From Methanococcoides burtonii DSM 6242 (GTDB taxonomy: Archaea > Halobacteriota > Methanosarcinia > Methanosarcinales > Methanosarcinaceae): a stretch of 64,000 nt of DNA. Positions 17,089 to 25,733 of the stretch are shown in pieces. The position numbers and the translations under genes are program-made. A model generated the notes under the pieces. It did no database searches, was not told the origin of the DNA, and was given only the letters and a program-made list of their open reading frames with translations. Within the stretch, counting starts at the first letter, position 1. Each line of letters begins with the position of its first letter. The stretch lies in NCBI RefSeq assembly GCF_000013725.1, contig NC_007955.1, positions 341,579 through 405,578 on the forward strand. Direction: 5' to 3'.

Positions 17089-18081
17089 TCAGAGTTTTTC
17101 AGCGATCTGAACCGCGTTCAGAGCAGCACCCTTAAGGATCTGGTCCCCACAGACAAAGAACTCAAGACCATGGTCCCCAAATACAAGATTCTGTCTTATC
17201 CTGCCAACTTCCACATCATACTTTTTAGTAGCGTTCAATGGCATTGGGTAGATATTGTGCTCAATATCATCCTTTAACTCAATACCTTCGACCTGTCCTA
17301 ATAATTTCTTTGCATCGACAGGATCGATCGATCTTTCTGTTTCTATGACAATGCTCTCCCCATGAACTCGCATGGTGGGTATCCTTACGCATGTACAACT
17401 TATTGGGATATCAGGCTCTGAAAATATTTTCCTTGTTTCCCATACTACCTTCATTTCCTCACGAGTGTAATCGTTTTCCTGGAAGCTGTCAATATGTGGT
17501 ATCGTATTGAAAGCGATGGGGTGTGCAAAGACCTTATTCTTAACTTCTTTACCTTCAAGATAGTTCTTCGTCTCTTCGGTCAGTTCACTCATGCCAGCTG
17601 CTCCAGCCCCGCTAGTCGCCTGGTAAGTACTGATAATAACCTTCTTCAATCCATATTTTTTGTGAAGTGCATACAAAGGGATCGCTGCAATGGCAGTCGT
17701 GCAGTTCGGGTTGGCAATAAGCTTAGAATTTCCGATAGCATCAGCGTTTATCTCAGGTACTACCAACGGAACCTTATCATCATATCTGAAAGCACTGCTG
17801 TTATCGATAACATAACAGTCGGCACTTGTTGCCTTTTCTGCATTTTTTTTGCTCCAGTCACCACTTATTGCAAAAAATGCAATATTCAGTTGTGAATAAT
17901 CTGCCATATCAGCATTTTCAATAGTAATAGATCCAAAAAGAGTATCTATTGTTTTGCCTGCACTTCGCTCAGATGCAAAAAGCCTTAGTTGTTCTACAGG
18001 AAAGTTCCTTTCGTGTAGTACTTCTATAATTTCCTTACCCACTGCACCAGTAGCACCCATAATTCCTACATTGTAGCTCAT
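17089..18081 (-). CDS. asd: Aspartate-semialdehyde dehydrogenase
   Basis: Asd reduces aspartyl phosphate to aspartate semialdehyde with NADPH, feeding lysine, threonine, methionine and, in methanogens, the alternative aromatic pathway. The 330-aa product has the nucleotide motif GATGAVGKEI near residue 9, the catalytic Cys127 in ANPNCTT, the SGAGAAG loop near 175, and the substrate region VRIPTMRVHGE with the catalytic His. Length is normal. It is a single gene with its own terminator; the region upstream is a decayed sequence. Confidence 0.95.
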   Translation of the reverse strand: MSYNVGIMGATGAVGKEIIEVLHERNFPVEQLRLFASERSAGKTIDTLFGSITIENADMADYSQLNIAFFAISGDWSKKNAEKATSADCYVIDNSSAFRYDDKVPLVVPEINADAIGNSKLIANPNCTTAIAAIPLYALHKKYGLKKVIISTYQATSGAGAAGMSELTEETKNYLEGKEVKNKVFAHPIAFNTIPHIDSFQENDYTREEMKVVWETRKIFSEPDIPISCTCVRIPTMRVHGESIVIETERSIDPVDAKKLLGQVEGIELKDDIEHNIYPMPLNATKKYDVEVGRIRQNLVFGDHGLEFFVCGDQILKGAALNAVQIAEKL

Positions 18082-18098
18082 TTTAGTTCATCCCTTAG

Positions 18099-18506
18099 TT
18101 GCTGGAAGTTCATAGAATCCCAATTCTTAAAAAACCTATCGACAACTCAAGTTCTAATGCTGAAAAATTCATTATTGACAAAAGCTATTTTCTAAAGCTT
18201 CCTCTGTTGACCATTTCAATTATTCTGACGAATCTCTCACCGCCGCTATATATAAGACCATGTCGGCAAAGACCATCCTTATATCGAAATATGCTCATAT
18301 TTAATAGAGGCGATTGGATATCTTTAAAAGTTGAGGTCAGGCAAATAATTCTCATTTTGATAATAGCTTTGTTTTTTTGGTTCATTGAATGTTTGTTATT
18401 TGGATGGCTCTGATCTAAATAGACAATAATAGTTCCTTCTCTGTGCAAAACTTGCATCAATGACTAAAGAAAGAAGTGGATATCATCATCCACTAATAAT
18501 TTTTAA
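18099..18506 (+). pseudogene. Probable decayed sensor part of a histidine kinase
   Basis: The 440 bp between asd and the kinase core hold a frame (18099-18413) ending in one strong membrane helix (IILILIIALFFWFIECLLFG). Methanosarcinal histidine kinases often have such a helix before the kinase core. Several stops separate it from the kinase frame. I read this as the ruined N-terminal half of the kinase gene, but the similarity is only one helix. Confidence 0.3.
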
Positions 18507-18524
18507 TTGTTCATTGTCCATAAA

Positions 18525-19232
18525 ATGACACTGGCGGAGGATGCAAATCTATCGAAATCCGAGTTTATAATGAACATGAGCCATGAAGTAAGGACACCTT
18601 TAAATTCAGTAATAGGGTTTTCAAGTGTTTTGCTCGACAAGCCCGGCAATCGGGATGAATCTCAGGTAAGATATCTCCATAATATATTGTTCAATGGCAA
18701 ACATTTGCTTGAGATATTCAATGAGATCCTTGCCATTTCAAAAATAGAATCTGGGGCAATGGTTTTCCAACCAAAAAAATTCTTAATAAGCAATGTTATT
18801 TCTGAAATTGAAACTTCAATGATGCCCTTTGCTTTAGAAAAAGGTATAATTTTAACTCATATTATTGATGTTGAGAATGCGATTATGAATGCTGATGAGT
18901 TCAAGTTCAAGCATATACTCTATAACCTGGTACATAATGCCATTAAGTTCACACCCGATGGTAGACATGTTACGATTGAAACAAAGAAATGCGGTAAATC
19001 AATGTGCTTTTTTGTAAAAGATACAGGTATTGGTATTTTACCAACTAATCAGATCAAATTGTTTGAGCAATTTTACCAGGTAGATTCCTCAACTACCCGG
19101 AAATATGGTGGCATTGGTCTGGGGCTTAACATCGTTAAAAAATTTGTGGAAATACACGGTGGCAAAGTCTGGATCGAAAGTGAAGTTGAAAAAGGAAGCA
19201 CCTTTGGATTCAGCATACCAGATAATCTCTAA
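18525..19232 (+). CDS. Histidine kinase core without a sensor domain
   Basis: The product of about 235 aa contains only the phospho-acceptor and ATPase domains. The H box is [17 protein letters not shown], the N box [13 protein letters not shown], the G1 box VKDTGIGI, the F box LFEQFYQVD and the G2 box [12 protein letters not shown]. All catalytic motifs are intact, but no sensor, PAS or membrane segment is present. ATG 18525 is used; a TTG at 18507 is also in frame. Neither has a good ribosome-binding site, which supports a truncated gene. It could be a soluble kinase or a pseudogene; no response regulator is adjacent. Confidence 0.7.
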   Translation: MTLAEDANLSKSEFIMNMSHEVRTPLNSVIGFSSVLLDKPGNRDESQVRYLHNILFNGKHLLEIFNEILAISKIESGAMVFQPKKFLISNVISEIETSMMPFALEKGIILTHIIDVENAIMNADEFKFKHILYNLVHNAIKFTPDGRHVTIETKKCGKSMCFFVKDTGIGILPTNQIKLFEQFYQVDSSTTRKYGGIGLGLNIVKKFVEIHGGKVWIESEVEKGSTFGFSIPDNL

Positions 19233-19316
19233 GATATCTCCTTTGAATGGATGTGGGTCGATGCCTTACTAACGAATCAAACATCATTTCAAAATTTATA
19301 TTATATTTTCAAAGTT

Positions 19317-20147
19317 TCAGGCATGATCATGTACCCAAAAATTACCATCGATGGTTATCTCTTTTTTCCATATGGGCACTTCTGATTTCACTCGATCCAA
19401 TGTCTCACTAAGAGCTGCGAACAGTTGCTGGCGGTGGCCTGCTGCTATCACGATATATACGATATCTTCAAGTGGCATTATCCTTCCGGCTTTATGATGA
19501 ATGAGAACATCGATGATACCATCCTGTTGCATCATTTCTTCCCTTATCTTTTGGATGCTGGCATCTGCGACCTTATCATATTTCTCGAATTCGAGCATTC
19601 GGGTCTCGTAATCTTCATTATCAGTCCTTACGATACCGATAAAAGTACCAATTCCACCTGCTTTTACAATTTCTGGATTTGATCTGACCTTTTCTATAAG
19701 GGAATTGAGCGTAACGTGGTCCGGTTGTTCCATTAGCATTGAGACGATATTTTCAAGGTTCCAGTCGGCCTTTTCAGGAAGTCTTGCAATAACATTAGAA
19801 ACGTCCTCATCCATTTCCCCGAGAACGACCTTTGGAACCTCACTGTCCTTTGCACCTTCAACGATGGCAAAATCCATTCCTGCATCAGCAAGTTCATCCA
19901 GTGCTTTTTCAAAAGAGGGGTTACGACTTATTGTCACAAGTTCCCTGTCCGTGACGGCAGTTACCATGTCGGCACCGGAATCGAAATGTTTGCCGGTATC
20001 AGTATTCGGATCATCAAGACGATGGTCAAGCATCAGTTTGACCGTTCCCACACGACCAAGTTCTAAAAGCTCCTTTACCATTCGGGTAACGAAGGTCGTT
20101 TTCCCTGTGTTCTTGTAGCCTATGACTGAAATGACTTTCATATTCAT
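19317..20147 (-). CDS. MobB-MoaE fusion for molybdopterin cofactor synthesis
   Basis: The N-terminal half is MobB-like, a GTP-binding adaptor for molybdenum (or tungsten) guanine dinucleotide cofactor, with P-loop GYKNTGKTTF near residue 10. The C-terminal ~140 residues are MoaE, the large subunit of molybdopterin synthase (GTFIGIVRTDNEDYETRMLEFE, HHKAGRIMPLEDIVYIVIAAGHR, PIWKKE with the catalytic Lys). MoaE works with a MoaD carrying a C-terminal GG. The only such protein here is at 16112-16324. The cofactor is needed for formylmethanofuran dehydrogenase. Start ATG 20147 or 20141. Confidence 0.9.
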   Translation of the reverse strand: MNMKVISVIGYKNTGKTTFVTRMVKELLELGRVGTVKLMLDHRLDDPNTDTGKHFDSGADMVTAVTDRELVTISRNPSFEKALDELADAGMDFAIVEGAKDSEVPKVVLGEMDEDVSNVIARLPEKADWNLENIVSMLMEQPDHVTLNSLIEKVRSNPEIVKAGGIGTFIGIVRTDNEDYETRMLEFEKYDKVADASIQKIREEMMQQDGIIDVLIHHKAGRIMPLEDIVYIVIAAGHRQQLFAALSETLDRVKSEVPIWKKEITIDGNFWVHDHA

Positions 20148-20272
20148 TTCTATTCATGACTTATATAAATAAGTACGGTGAAAGGATGAAAAAAGTTTAT
20201 TCTTTCTAAAAATATATATCAGAAACTTAAATATGGATTACTTTATATTTATAAAGAATATTATTGTGTTCT

Positions 20273-20962
20273 ATGTGCGGTTATCAGGTACGAATACATG
20301 ACATGCCATCGGAAGATCGGCCAAGAGAACGCTTGTTGAAACATGGTCCCGGTTTTCTTTCCAATGCAGAACTGCTTTCGGTGATCCTTAGAACAGGGTC
20401 AAAGGATGAGAATGTGGTCAGCATGTCCAGTCGTATTCTCTCGGAATACAATCTGAAACAGTTGAGCCAGGCGAACATAAGCCAGCTCACAAAGATACGT
20501 GGTATCGGTCCTGCTAAAGCTTCCCAGATAGCAGCTCTTTTCGAACTTGCAAGAAAACTGGAGATCTTCACAGATGATCCGAAAAGGAAGATACGCTCGG
20601 CAAACGATGTATATTCTCTGCTCTATCCCAGACATCGTGAATTGAAAAAAGAACATCTTACAGCCCTTTATCTTGATACTAAGAATAATATCATCAAGGA
20701 AGAGGTGATCTCCATTGGCAGCCTGAACGCAAACATCGTGCATCCGCGTGAAGTGTTCAAATCAGCTCTCATGGAATCATCAGCGTCAGTCATACTAACG
20801 CATAATCACCCCTCAGGCGACCCTGCACCAAGCAGGGAGGACATAGCCGTAACGGAAAAGCTCGTTGAAGGCGGCAAGATCCTTGGCATCAGTGTGTTGG
20901 ACCATGTGATTATCGGGGACGGCAGGTATGTCAGTTTGAAAGAGGAAGGCTACATAAGCTGA
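20273..20962 (+). CDS. radC: RadC-family JAB/MPN metalloprotein
   Basis: RadC was named for DNA repair, but its biochemical role is uncertain. The ~229-aa product has the N-terminal helix-hairpin-helix region (LTKIRGIGPAKASQIAAL) and a C-terminal MPN domain with the metal site THNHPSGDPAPSRED. It is common in bacteria and rarer in archaea, so it was probably acquired. I choose ATG 20273 (MCGYQVRIHDMP); a TTG at 20264 also fits. A TATA-like CTTTATATTTATAAAG lies about 25 bp upstream, so the transcript may be nearly leaderless. Confidence 0.88.
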   Translation: MCGYQVRIHDMPSEDRPRERLLKHGPGFLSNAELLSVILRTGSKDENVVSMSSRILSEYNLKQLSQANISQLTKIRGIGPAKASQIAALFELARKLEIFTDDPKRKIRSANDVYSLLYPRHRELKKEHLTALYLDTKNNIIKEEVISIGSLNANIVHPREVFKSALMESSASVILTHNHPSGDPAPSREDIAVTEKLVEGGKILGISVLDHVIIGDGRYVSLKEEGYIS

Positions 20963-20994
20963 TGGGTGAAATTCTGTATTGAAATCACTCATTA

Positions 20995-21180
20995 TCACAA
21001 AGCTATTTTCTTCTGTATAAATGGACTGAGATAAGTGAGTACATTATCCAGTGCGTTAATCTCTTCTGTGACCTCGTTTGGATCAGTGTGGATGACCATC
21101 AAGACTGTATCAAAGTTATACTGGGTAGAACTGATAGCTGCAATATATGGTGCCTGTGGAATGGATATATCTTTAAAGAT
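20995..21180 (-). pseudogene. 3' fragment of an unrecognised gene
   Basis: The last ~60 codons of a minus-strand frame look like real protein (PQAPYIAAISSTQYNFDTVL, then HTDPNEVTEEINALDNVL, LSPFIQKK). Upstream the frame runs into the terminase remnant near 21184, so the 5' part is gone. I do not recognise the family. Confidence 0.4.
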
Positions 21181-21624
21181 CATCATGTATCGAAGATTCC
21201 AGATATGGTTCGCATCGTTGTTGGTGTGGATCCCGCAGTGACCTAAAAGGATGGCTCGGATGATACTGGCATCGTAGTTGCTGGAATTGACAAGAAGAAA
21301 CATGGGTATGTCCTGGGGGATTACACTTGTCACACTACGCCACGCAAATGGGCAGCTGAAGCAATTGCAGCGTTTGAGAAGCATCAGGGTGACCGTGTCA
21401 TTGGCGAAGTGAACAATGGTGGTGATCTTGTAGAAGCGAACTTGAGATCAGTAGATCCATCAATTCCCTACAAGGCTGTCAGAGCAAGCCGAGGGAAGCA
21501 GACCAGAGCTGAACCGATATCGTCTTACTATGAGCAGGGGCGTATCCATCATGTGGGTACATTCCCGGCTCTTGAGGATCAGATGTGTGATTGGATTCCG
21601 GGGGAAGGAAGATCTCCTGACCGA

Positions 21625-22578
21625 TGTCTAGCAGAAGGGACCATGGTCATGACAGATGTTGGAGGTATCCCAATTGAGAATATCCGAGAGGGTATGTTTG
21701 TTTTGACTCGTGAGGGATACAAGCGGGTACTTGCTGCTGGACAGACGAGTTCGTCATCCGATACAATGACTGTTCATTTTTCGAACGGTGTAACGTTGAA
21801 CGGTACCGGAAACCATCCTGTGTATGTGGAGGGGAAAGGGTTTACTAATATAGATGCATTAGTATGGTATGATAGGGTGATAACATGCGAAGAGAACTTG
21901 TCGAATATAAAGGAATCACGTTTGCAAGATATCCGACGTCTAAAAGCATATCCCGCAGCCGATACTTCTATCCGTTCATCAAAGAAAAGAACGGAACGAA
22001 AATCCAAGCTCTTCACCAAGAGATATGGAAAGATGCGAACGGGGAGATACCCGATGGGTACGATATCCACCACAGAGACGGCAACCCTTCCAACAATTAG
22101 ATTGATAACCTCGAATGTCTATCGAAAAAGGAACACGCTGAGCGCCACAACGACGGATGTAGCGACACACAGAGGGAACACCTCGACAAAGTACGCCCAC
22201 TTACGAAGGAGTGGCATGCTTCGGGCGAGGGTCATGAATGGCATGTTGAGCATGGAAAGCGGACATGGAAAACTCGTGACATCAAGACAAGGGTATGTGA
22301 GCAATGTGGGCGCGAATATGAAACAAAGTGCGCTAGGGATGATATCAGATTCTGTTCTCGCAAATGTATTAACCAATACAATGAGCAGACCAAAAAATAT
22401 TATGAGAAGCGAATCTGCCCGGTATGTGGATCAGAGTTCGAAGTCAAGAAGTCAAAAAAGCAGGCAACATGCTCACGTAAGTGTGCTTGGGTCATACGGC
22501 GCCGGCAAAAGGAAAGTGTACAATCTGACAGTTGAAGAGTGTAACGAGTATTTTGCGAACGGGATCTTAGTCCACAAC
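21625..22578 (+). other. Intein (318 codons) in the terminase remnant
   Basis: The N-terminal splicing block begins with Cys (CLAEGTMVMTDVGGIPIENI) and contains the block B motif NGTGNHPVYVEGKGF. The C-terminal blocks are KVYNLTVEECNEYFANG and the terminal ILVHN before the +1 Cys. All splicing residues (Cys1, TxxH-type His, terminal HN, Cys+1) are present. Between residues ~88 and ~290 the same frame gives a Ser/Thr/Arg-rich sequence without endonuclease motifs. That is because the stretch encodes an HNH protein in another frame. Confidence 0.85.
21885..22535 (+). CDS. HNH endonuclease nested out of frame inside the intein, with an in-frame TAG
   Basis: In the frame one base before the intein frame, ATG 21885 follows AGGGTGAT and opens 216 codons to TGA 22533. 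The first 71 codons end in the HNH motif GYDIHHRDGNPSNN. Codon 72 is TAG (22098-22100), followed directly by IDNLECLSKKEHAERHN, the normal continuation of the motif. The rest has two zinc-finger-like units (CEQCGREYETKC, CSRKC; CPVCGSEFEV, CSRKC). Typical HNH motifs have one residue at the TAG position. In pyrrolysine-decoding methanogens TAG may be read as pyrrolysine. Otherwise this is one nonsense mutation. Confidence 0.75.
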
Positions 22579-22756
22579 TGCGATGCACTTGTGTGGGCCT
22601 TGACGGAATTACTTCCTCCGGAGAAGCCTGGGAAACCTTTGCCTCGGTTTAGTGGGGGATTTGGTGTGAGTGGTGGGTTAAGAGTCTGATAAGTTAAGCT
22701 GCCTGTTTGTTTTGGTCTATATAAATTATATTTTCCCAATGAACATAAGGATCAAA

Positions 22757-23302
22757 CTACTCCACTTTCACCAAGTTATATTTGTTACCCATAGTCCAAG
22801 GTGTATTTTCAAAATCAAATATAGGATACCGAGTAATGTAAGGATAATGGGTACTATCTTCACCATCGTTTGGATTAACATGGAAATCCCGATAGAATTC
22901 AAGTGTCTCTACTTCATCATTTTTGACATCCAGATGCCACACAGTTGTCTGCAATGTATAGTTCCCAGAACGATTAAGCTTCATAGATATCTTATTGTTT
23001 AGTGTGACAGCTTCACCTGAAAGAACGGTTTTTGTCTCAAGGCCACCTCTCCGATCGGAAACAATCTCAAGACTATCACAATTGATAATTTGATGAGTTG
23101 GTGGGAATAACGTAGCCGGGAAATCAGAACGTTCAGTATTATAAACGGTGATTTCTAGTTGCAAATTCAAGTATTCAGTATTACCAACTGATTCATGCCC
23201 GAGTTCATATCCAACATTTGAAATTTTTAATTCTGGATCTGTTGCTGTTTCTACCGTAGTTCCGATTATCCATACTTCCGAATGACTTGATCAATTTGTC
23301 AT
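22757..23302 (-). pseudogene. Hypothetical protein gene with TGA at codon 4
   Basis: The minus-strand frame from ATG 23302 reads MTN, then TGA, then an open stretch of 177 codons beginning SSHSEVWIIGTTVETATDPE. The body is beta-rich with CARDB-like character (NLQLEITVYNTE, SGEAVTLNNKISMKLNRSGN). No signal peptide is visible. An internal TTG at 23170 could start a 137-aa product, but the similarity in style continues upstream, so the gene is probably broken. Function unknown. Confidence 0.45.
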
Positions 23303-23462
23303 ATTTTACAATCCTTCATTTTTAGAAATCATTATAAATCTCTTGTAAATACCTGATTTTTCCAAACCACTCCATGACTTTTACTTTTATTTTTCACAAA
23401 GTCATTTGATTTTACATAGACAAAGCTAATCGATTTACATTTTTTTGATAACCAAGTTGAAA

Positions 23463-24232
23463 TTATCGTTTTCTTAATCGCGTGCGTAGCACTCGATTTC
23501 TTTCACAATTGTATGTTTTTAACTTATTCAAAAATGTTTGAACTGGAATTACACATAATGATTTATATCCATCTGAAAGAATCGTAGAAATATCTTCACT
23601 GATAGTTGATTTAAACTCACATGCTGTAATTTTCAGAACCGATTTTAACATGTTTAAAATATTGTACAATACACATTGAATTACAAAAAACAGTGTTCTT
23701 GCTACAGGTGATACTGAACATGTTCTGATCTTGAACTCGTTTTTCACTCTGTATCCGGTTTCTATGTTCCACCTTTTCTTATATTCCTTCGGAATGCTAT
23801 TGATGAATTCTTCACATGAGGAGGTATTTTTATTCGTTGCAAATAGAGAATATCCTTTATCTTTGTTGTAGAGTGCAACAATATTAAATGTAGGCCCTCC
23901 CTTTTGTAGATCTCAAAACATATATTCCTAAATTCATGAAGAATATGTTCAGAGCTATTATGGTTGATGTAGTTGAAAATAGTGTCAGAGGAGAGTATTT
24001 TCAAATTTGAATCCTTTGATTTTAATGCATTACTTGCTGATTCAAGAGAATTAGCAGAGGATGTTGCGGCATGCAACAATACTGTTATAACATCTTGATA
24101 ATCAAATTTCGCACTGAATGGCAAAGTTATTATACTATTTTTACTAAACAGTTCTGATGATACGGCCAGTAAACTGGCAGTGTTTTCAAAATTCATGGAG
24201 CTATTGTTGTGGTGCACACACAACAATTCCAT
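23463..24232 (-). pseudogene. Internally deleted, frameshifted DDE transposase
   Basis: The 5' frame (24232-23900) holds a transposase N-terminus (SANSLESASNALKSKDSN, SSDTIFNYINHNS). After KR near 23900 the frame must change by one base to continue as GGPTFNIVALYNKDKGYSLF, and then to the C-terminal KKRWNIETGYRVKNEFKIRT and FFVIQCVLYNILNMLK. The C-terminal IETxYR pattern is that of ISH3/IS4-like enzymes. At about 255 residues it lacks roughly the central third with the first catalytic Asp. It cannot be active. Confidence 0.6.
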
Positions 24233-24472
24233 GTTTTTGTAATAACTTTTCTTGAGAATTATGACTGAAAAATATAAAAGAGGCTTAGTTAATCGGAACT
24301 ATGGTCATTCGGAACTACTGCATGTAATAGAGAGTACCTTTAGAAAATCCCATCTTCTTCCATTCAGAATAAGGCATATCAATGATTTTTTCCTTAGTAG
24401 ATTTTCAGTAATTTATTGCAATCGCTTGCTGGCCGAAGATCCAATATTTTGATCAACACTTATTTTGCTCAC

Positions 24473-24820
24473 TTACTTCCCACCTGTTCTAACATTCTCT
24501 AAGAATGCATCCCCTCTGATCGTTAGTTCATAGTTGATCTTATCAGATGAATCGGTCTTAGCAATATAGAATGAATCTTCCAGCATATCGAGATTAAGTC
24601 TTGCTTGCATATTATTTAGATCATATTTGTCTTTTATTTGGTCAAGACTTTTCGGACCATCCTTCATAAATTCGATTATTTTCCTGCGTGTTGGGTTTTG
24701 AAGGATTTTCAAAGCAACGGCATGGTCTTCTGAAGGGTTTCGTTTTTTCCCTGCTTCTTTCATCTGTTCGATGAGTTTCTGTTTTTTTCGGTTATTTTCA
24801 TCTAAATCCATACGCATCAT
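24473..24820 (-). CDS. ArsR-like winged-helix regulator
   Basis: This is a 115-aa protein with a basic N-terminal helix (NNRKKQKLIEQMKEAGKKRN) and a winged helix (ALKILQNPTRRKIIEFMKDG, SLDQIKDKYDLNNMQARLNL, then the wing KINYELTIRGDAFLENV). It follows the ABC transporter genes on the same strand, about 160 bp after the permease. It may regulate them, although its own upstream region could hold a separate promoter. No metal-binding Cys is present. Confidence 0.75.
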   Translation of the reverse strand: MMRMDLDENNRKKQKLIEQMKEAGKKRNPSEDHAVALKILQNPTRRKIIEFMKDGPKSLDQIKDKYDLNNMQARLNLDMLEDSFYIAKTDSSDKINYELTIRGDAFLENVRTGGK

Positions 24821-24979
24821 CCATCATGAATAATCATTATTAATTATATCTTTTTTGGTGTCACTTACTTTCTACAGACAATTAAACATCTTTAGTATGT
24901 CTAAGCCACTTCATCAGCGAGATTACCTAATGGAATAATTACAAAACTTGTCTGAAATTGTTCATTCTTGTTTCTCTGT

Positions 24980-25729
24980 TCAAATATTTATCTTCCTGAA
25001 CAGATAGGAACCTATTACTACCATCAATATCGTAAATCCTGAAAGAACTACAAAACTTATGACAGGGTCTATCTGGGAACTTTCAAGAAGACCATACCTG
25101 ATACCTTCAACCCCATACGTAAGAGGGTCCAGCAGTGTAAGGAACCTCATATTTGCCGGCAAGCTGTCAATCGGGAATAGAGCGCCAGATAATCCAAATA
25201 TAGGGAATATGACAAAGTTCATTATAAGCTGGAAGCCATGCATATCCTCCATCCTTGAAGCTATGGCAATTCCAAAAGCTGCGAACGAAAGCCCGATGAG
25301 CACCATAAAAACAATGGCTATAACAAATCCAGGAATACTGCTTATCTTAAGCCCCATGAACACTGACAGAATAAAGATTATAAGTCCCTGTATGACGGCT
25401 GTGGTAGCCCCTCCAAAAGTCTGACCAAGCATGATCTCAGTTCTTGAGACTGGTGCAACCAATGTTTCTTTCAAAAAACCAAACTGCTTGTCCCATATTA
25501 TTTCCATACCTGAGAATACCGAAGTGAAAAGAACGCTCATGGAAATGATCCCCGGGATTATGAAGCCTATGTATCCCTGCTCCATACCAGGAAGAACAAC
25601 TACGGAATTAAGACCAAATCCAAGGACTAACAGAAAAAACACTGGCATACCCAGGCTACCTAAAAGTCTGCTTTTTGAACGAAGATATCGCTTCACGTTC
25701 CTTAACCAGATAGTATAAATTATGTCCAT
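24980..25729 (-). CDS. ABC-2 type transporter permease
   Basis: This is a 249-aa membrane protein with six hydrophobic segments and the ABC-2 signature region (MEIIWDKQFGFLKETLVAPVSR, near residue 72; FGLSGALFPIDSLPANMRFLTLLDPLTYGVEG near 175, given here in part). It pairs with the ATPase encoded 4 bp upstream. DrrAB-type systems export drugs, lipids or glycans. The substrate cannot be predicted. Confidence 0.9.
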   Translation of the reverse strand: MDIIYTIWLRNVKRYLRSKSRLLGSLGMPVFFLLVLGFGLNSVVVLPGMEQGYIGFIIPGIISMSVLFTSVFSGMEIIWDKQFGFLKETLVAPVSRTEIMLGQTFGGATTAVIQGLIIFILSVFMGLKISSIPGFVIAIVFMVLIGLSFAAFGIAIASRMEDMHGFQLIMNFVIFPIFGLSGALFPIDSLPANMRFLTLLDPLTYGVEGIRYGLLESSQIDPVISFVVLSGFTILMVVIGSYLFRKINI

Positions 25730-25733
25730 TCCG

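Larger units (their letters stand above)
21184..22689 (+). pseudogene. Phage terminase large subunit remnant with intein
   Basis: This is the C-terminal nuclease half of a TerL protein, the phage DNA-packaging motor. It reads SKIPDMVRIVVGVDPAVT, then an in-frame TAA at 21244-21246, then KDGSDDTGIVVAGIDKKKHG and on through GEVNNGGDLVEANLRSVDPS to YEQGRIHHVGTFPALEDQM. The intein interrupts it at PDR|CDALVWALTE, the last catalytic-Asp motif. The N-terminal ATPase is missing and no other phage genes are adjacent. This is a provirus remnant, although the frame from 21247 to the end is fully open. Confidence 0.85.

Noticed and set aside
20995-21384. A complete 129-aa minus-strand gene
   Set aside because: Its first ~65 codons lie opposite the clear terminase remnant. 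Only the last ~60 codons look like independent coding sequence.
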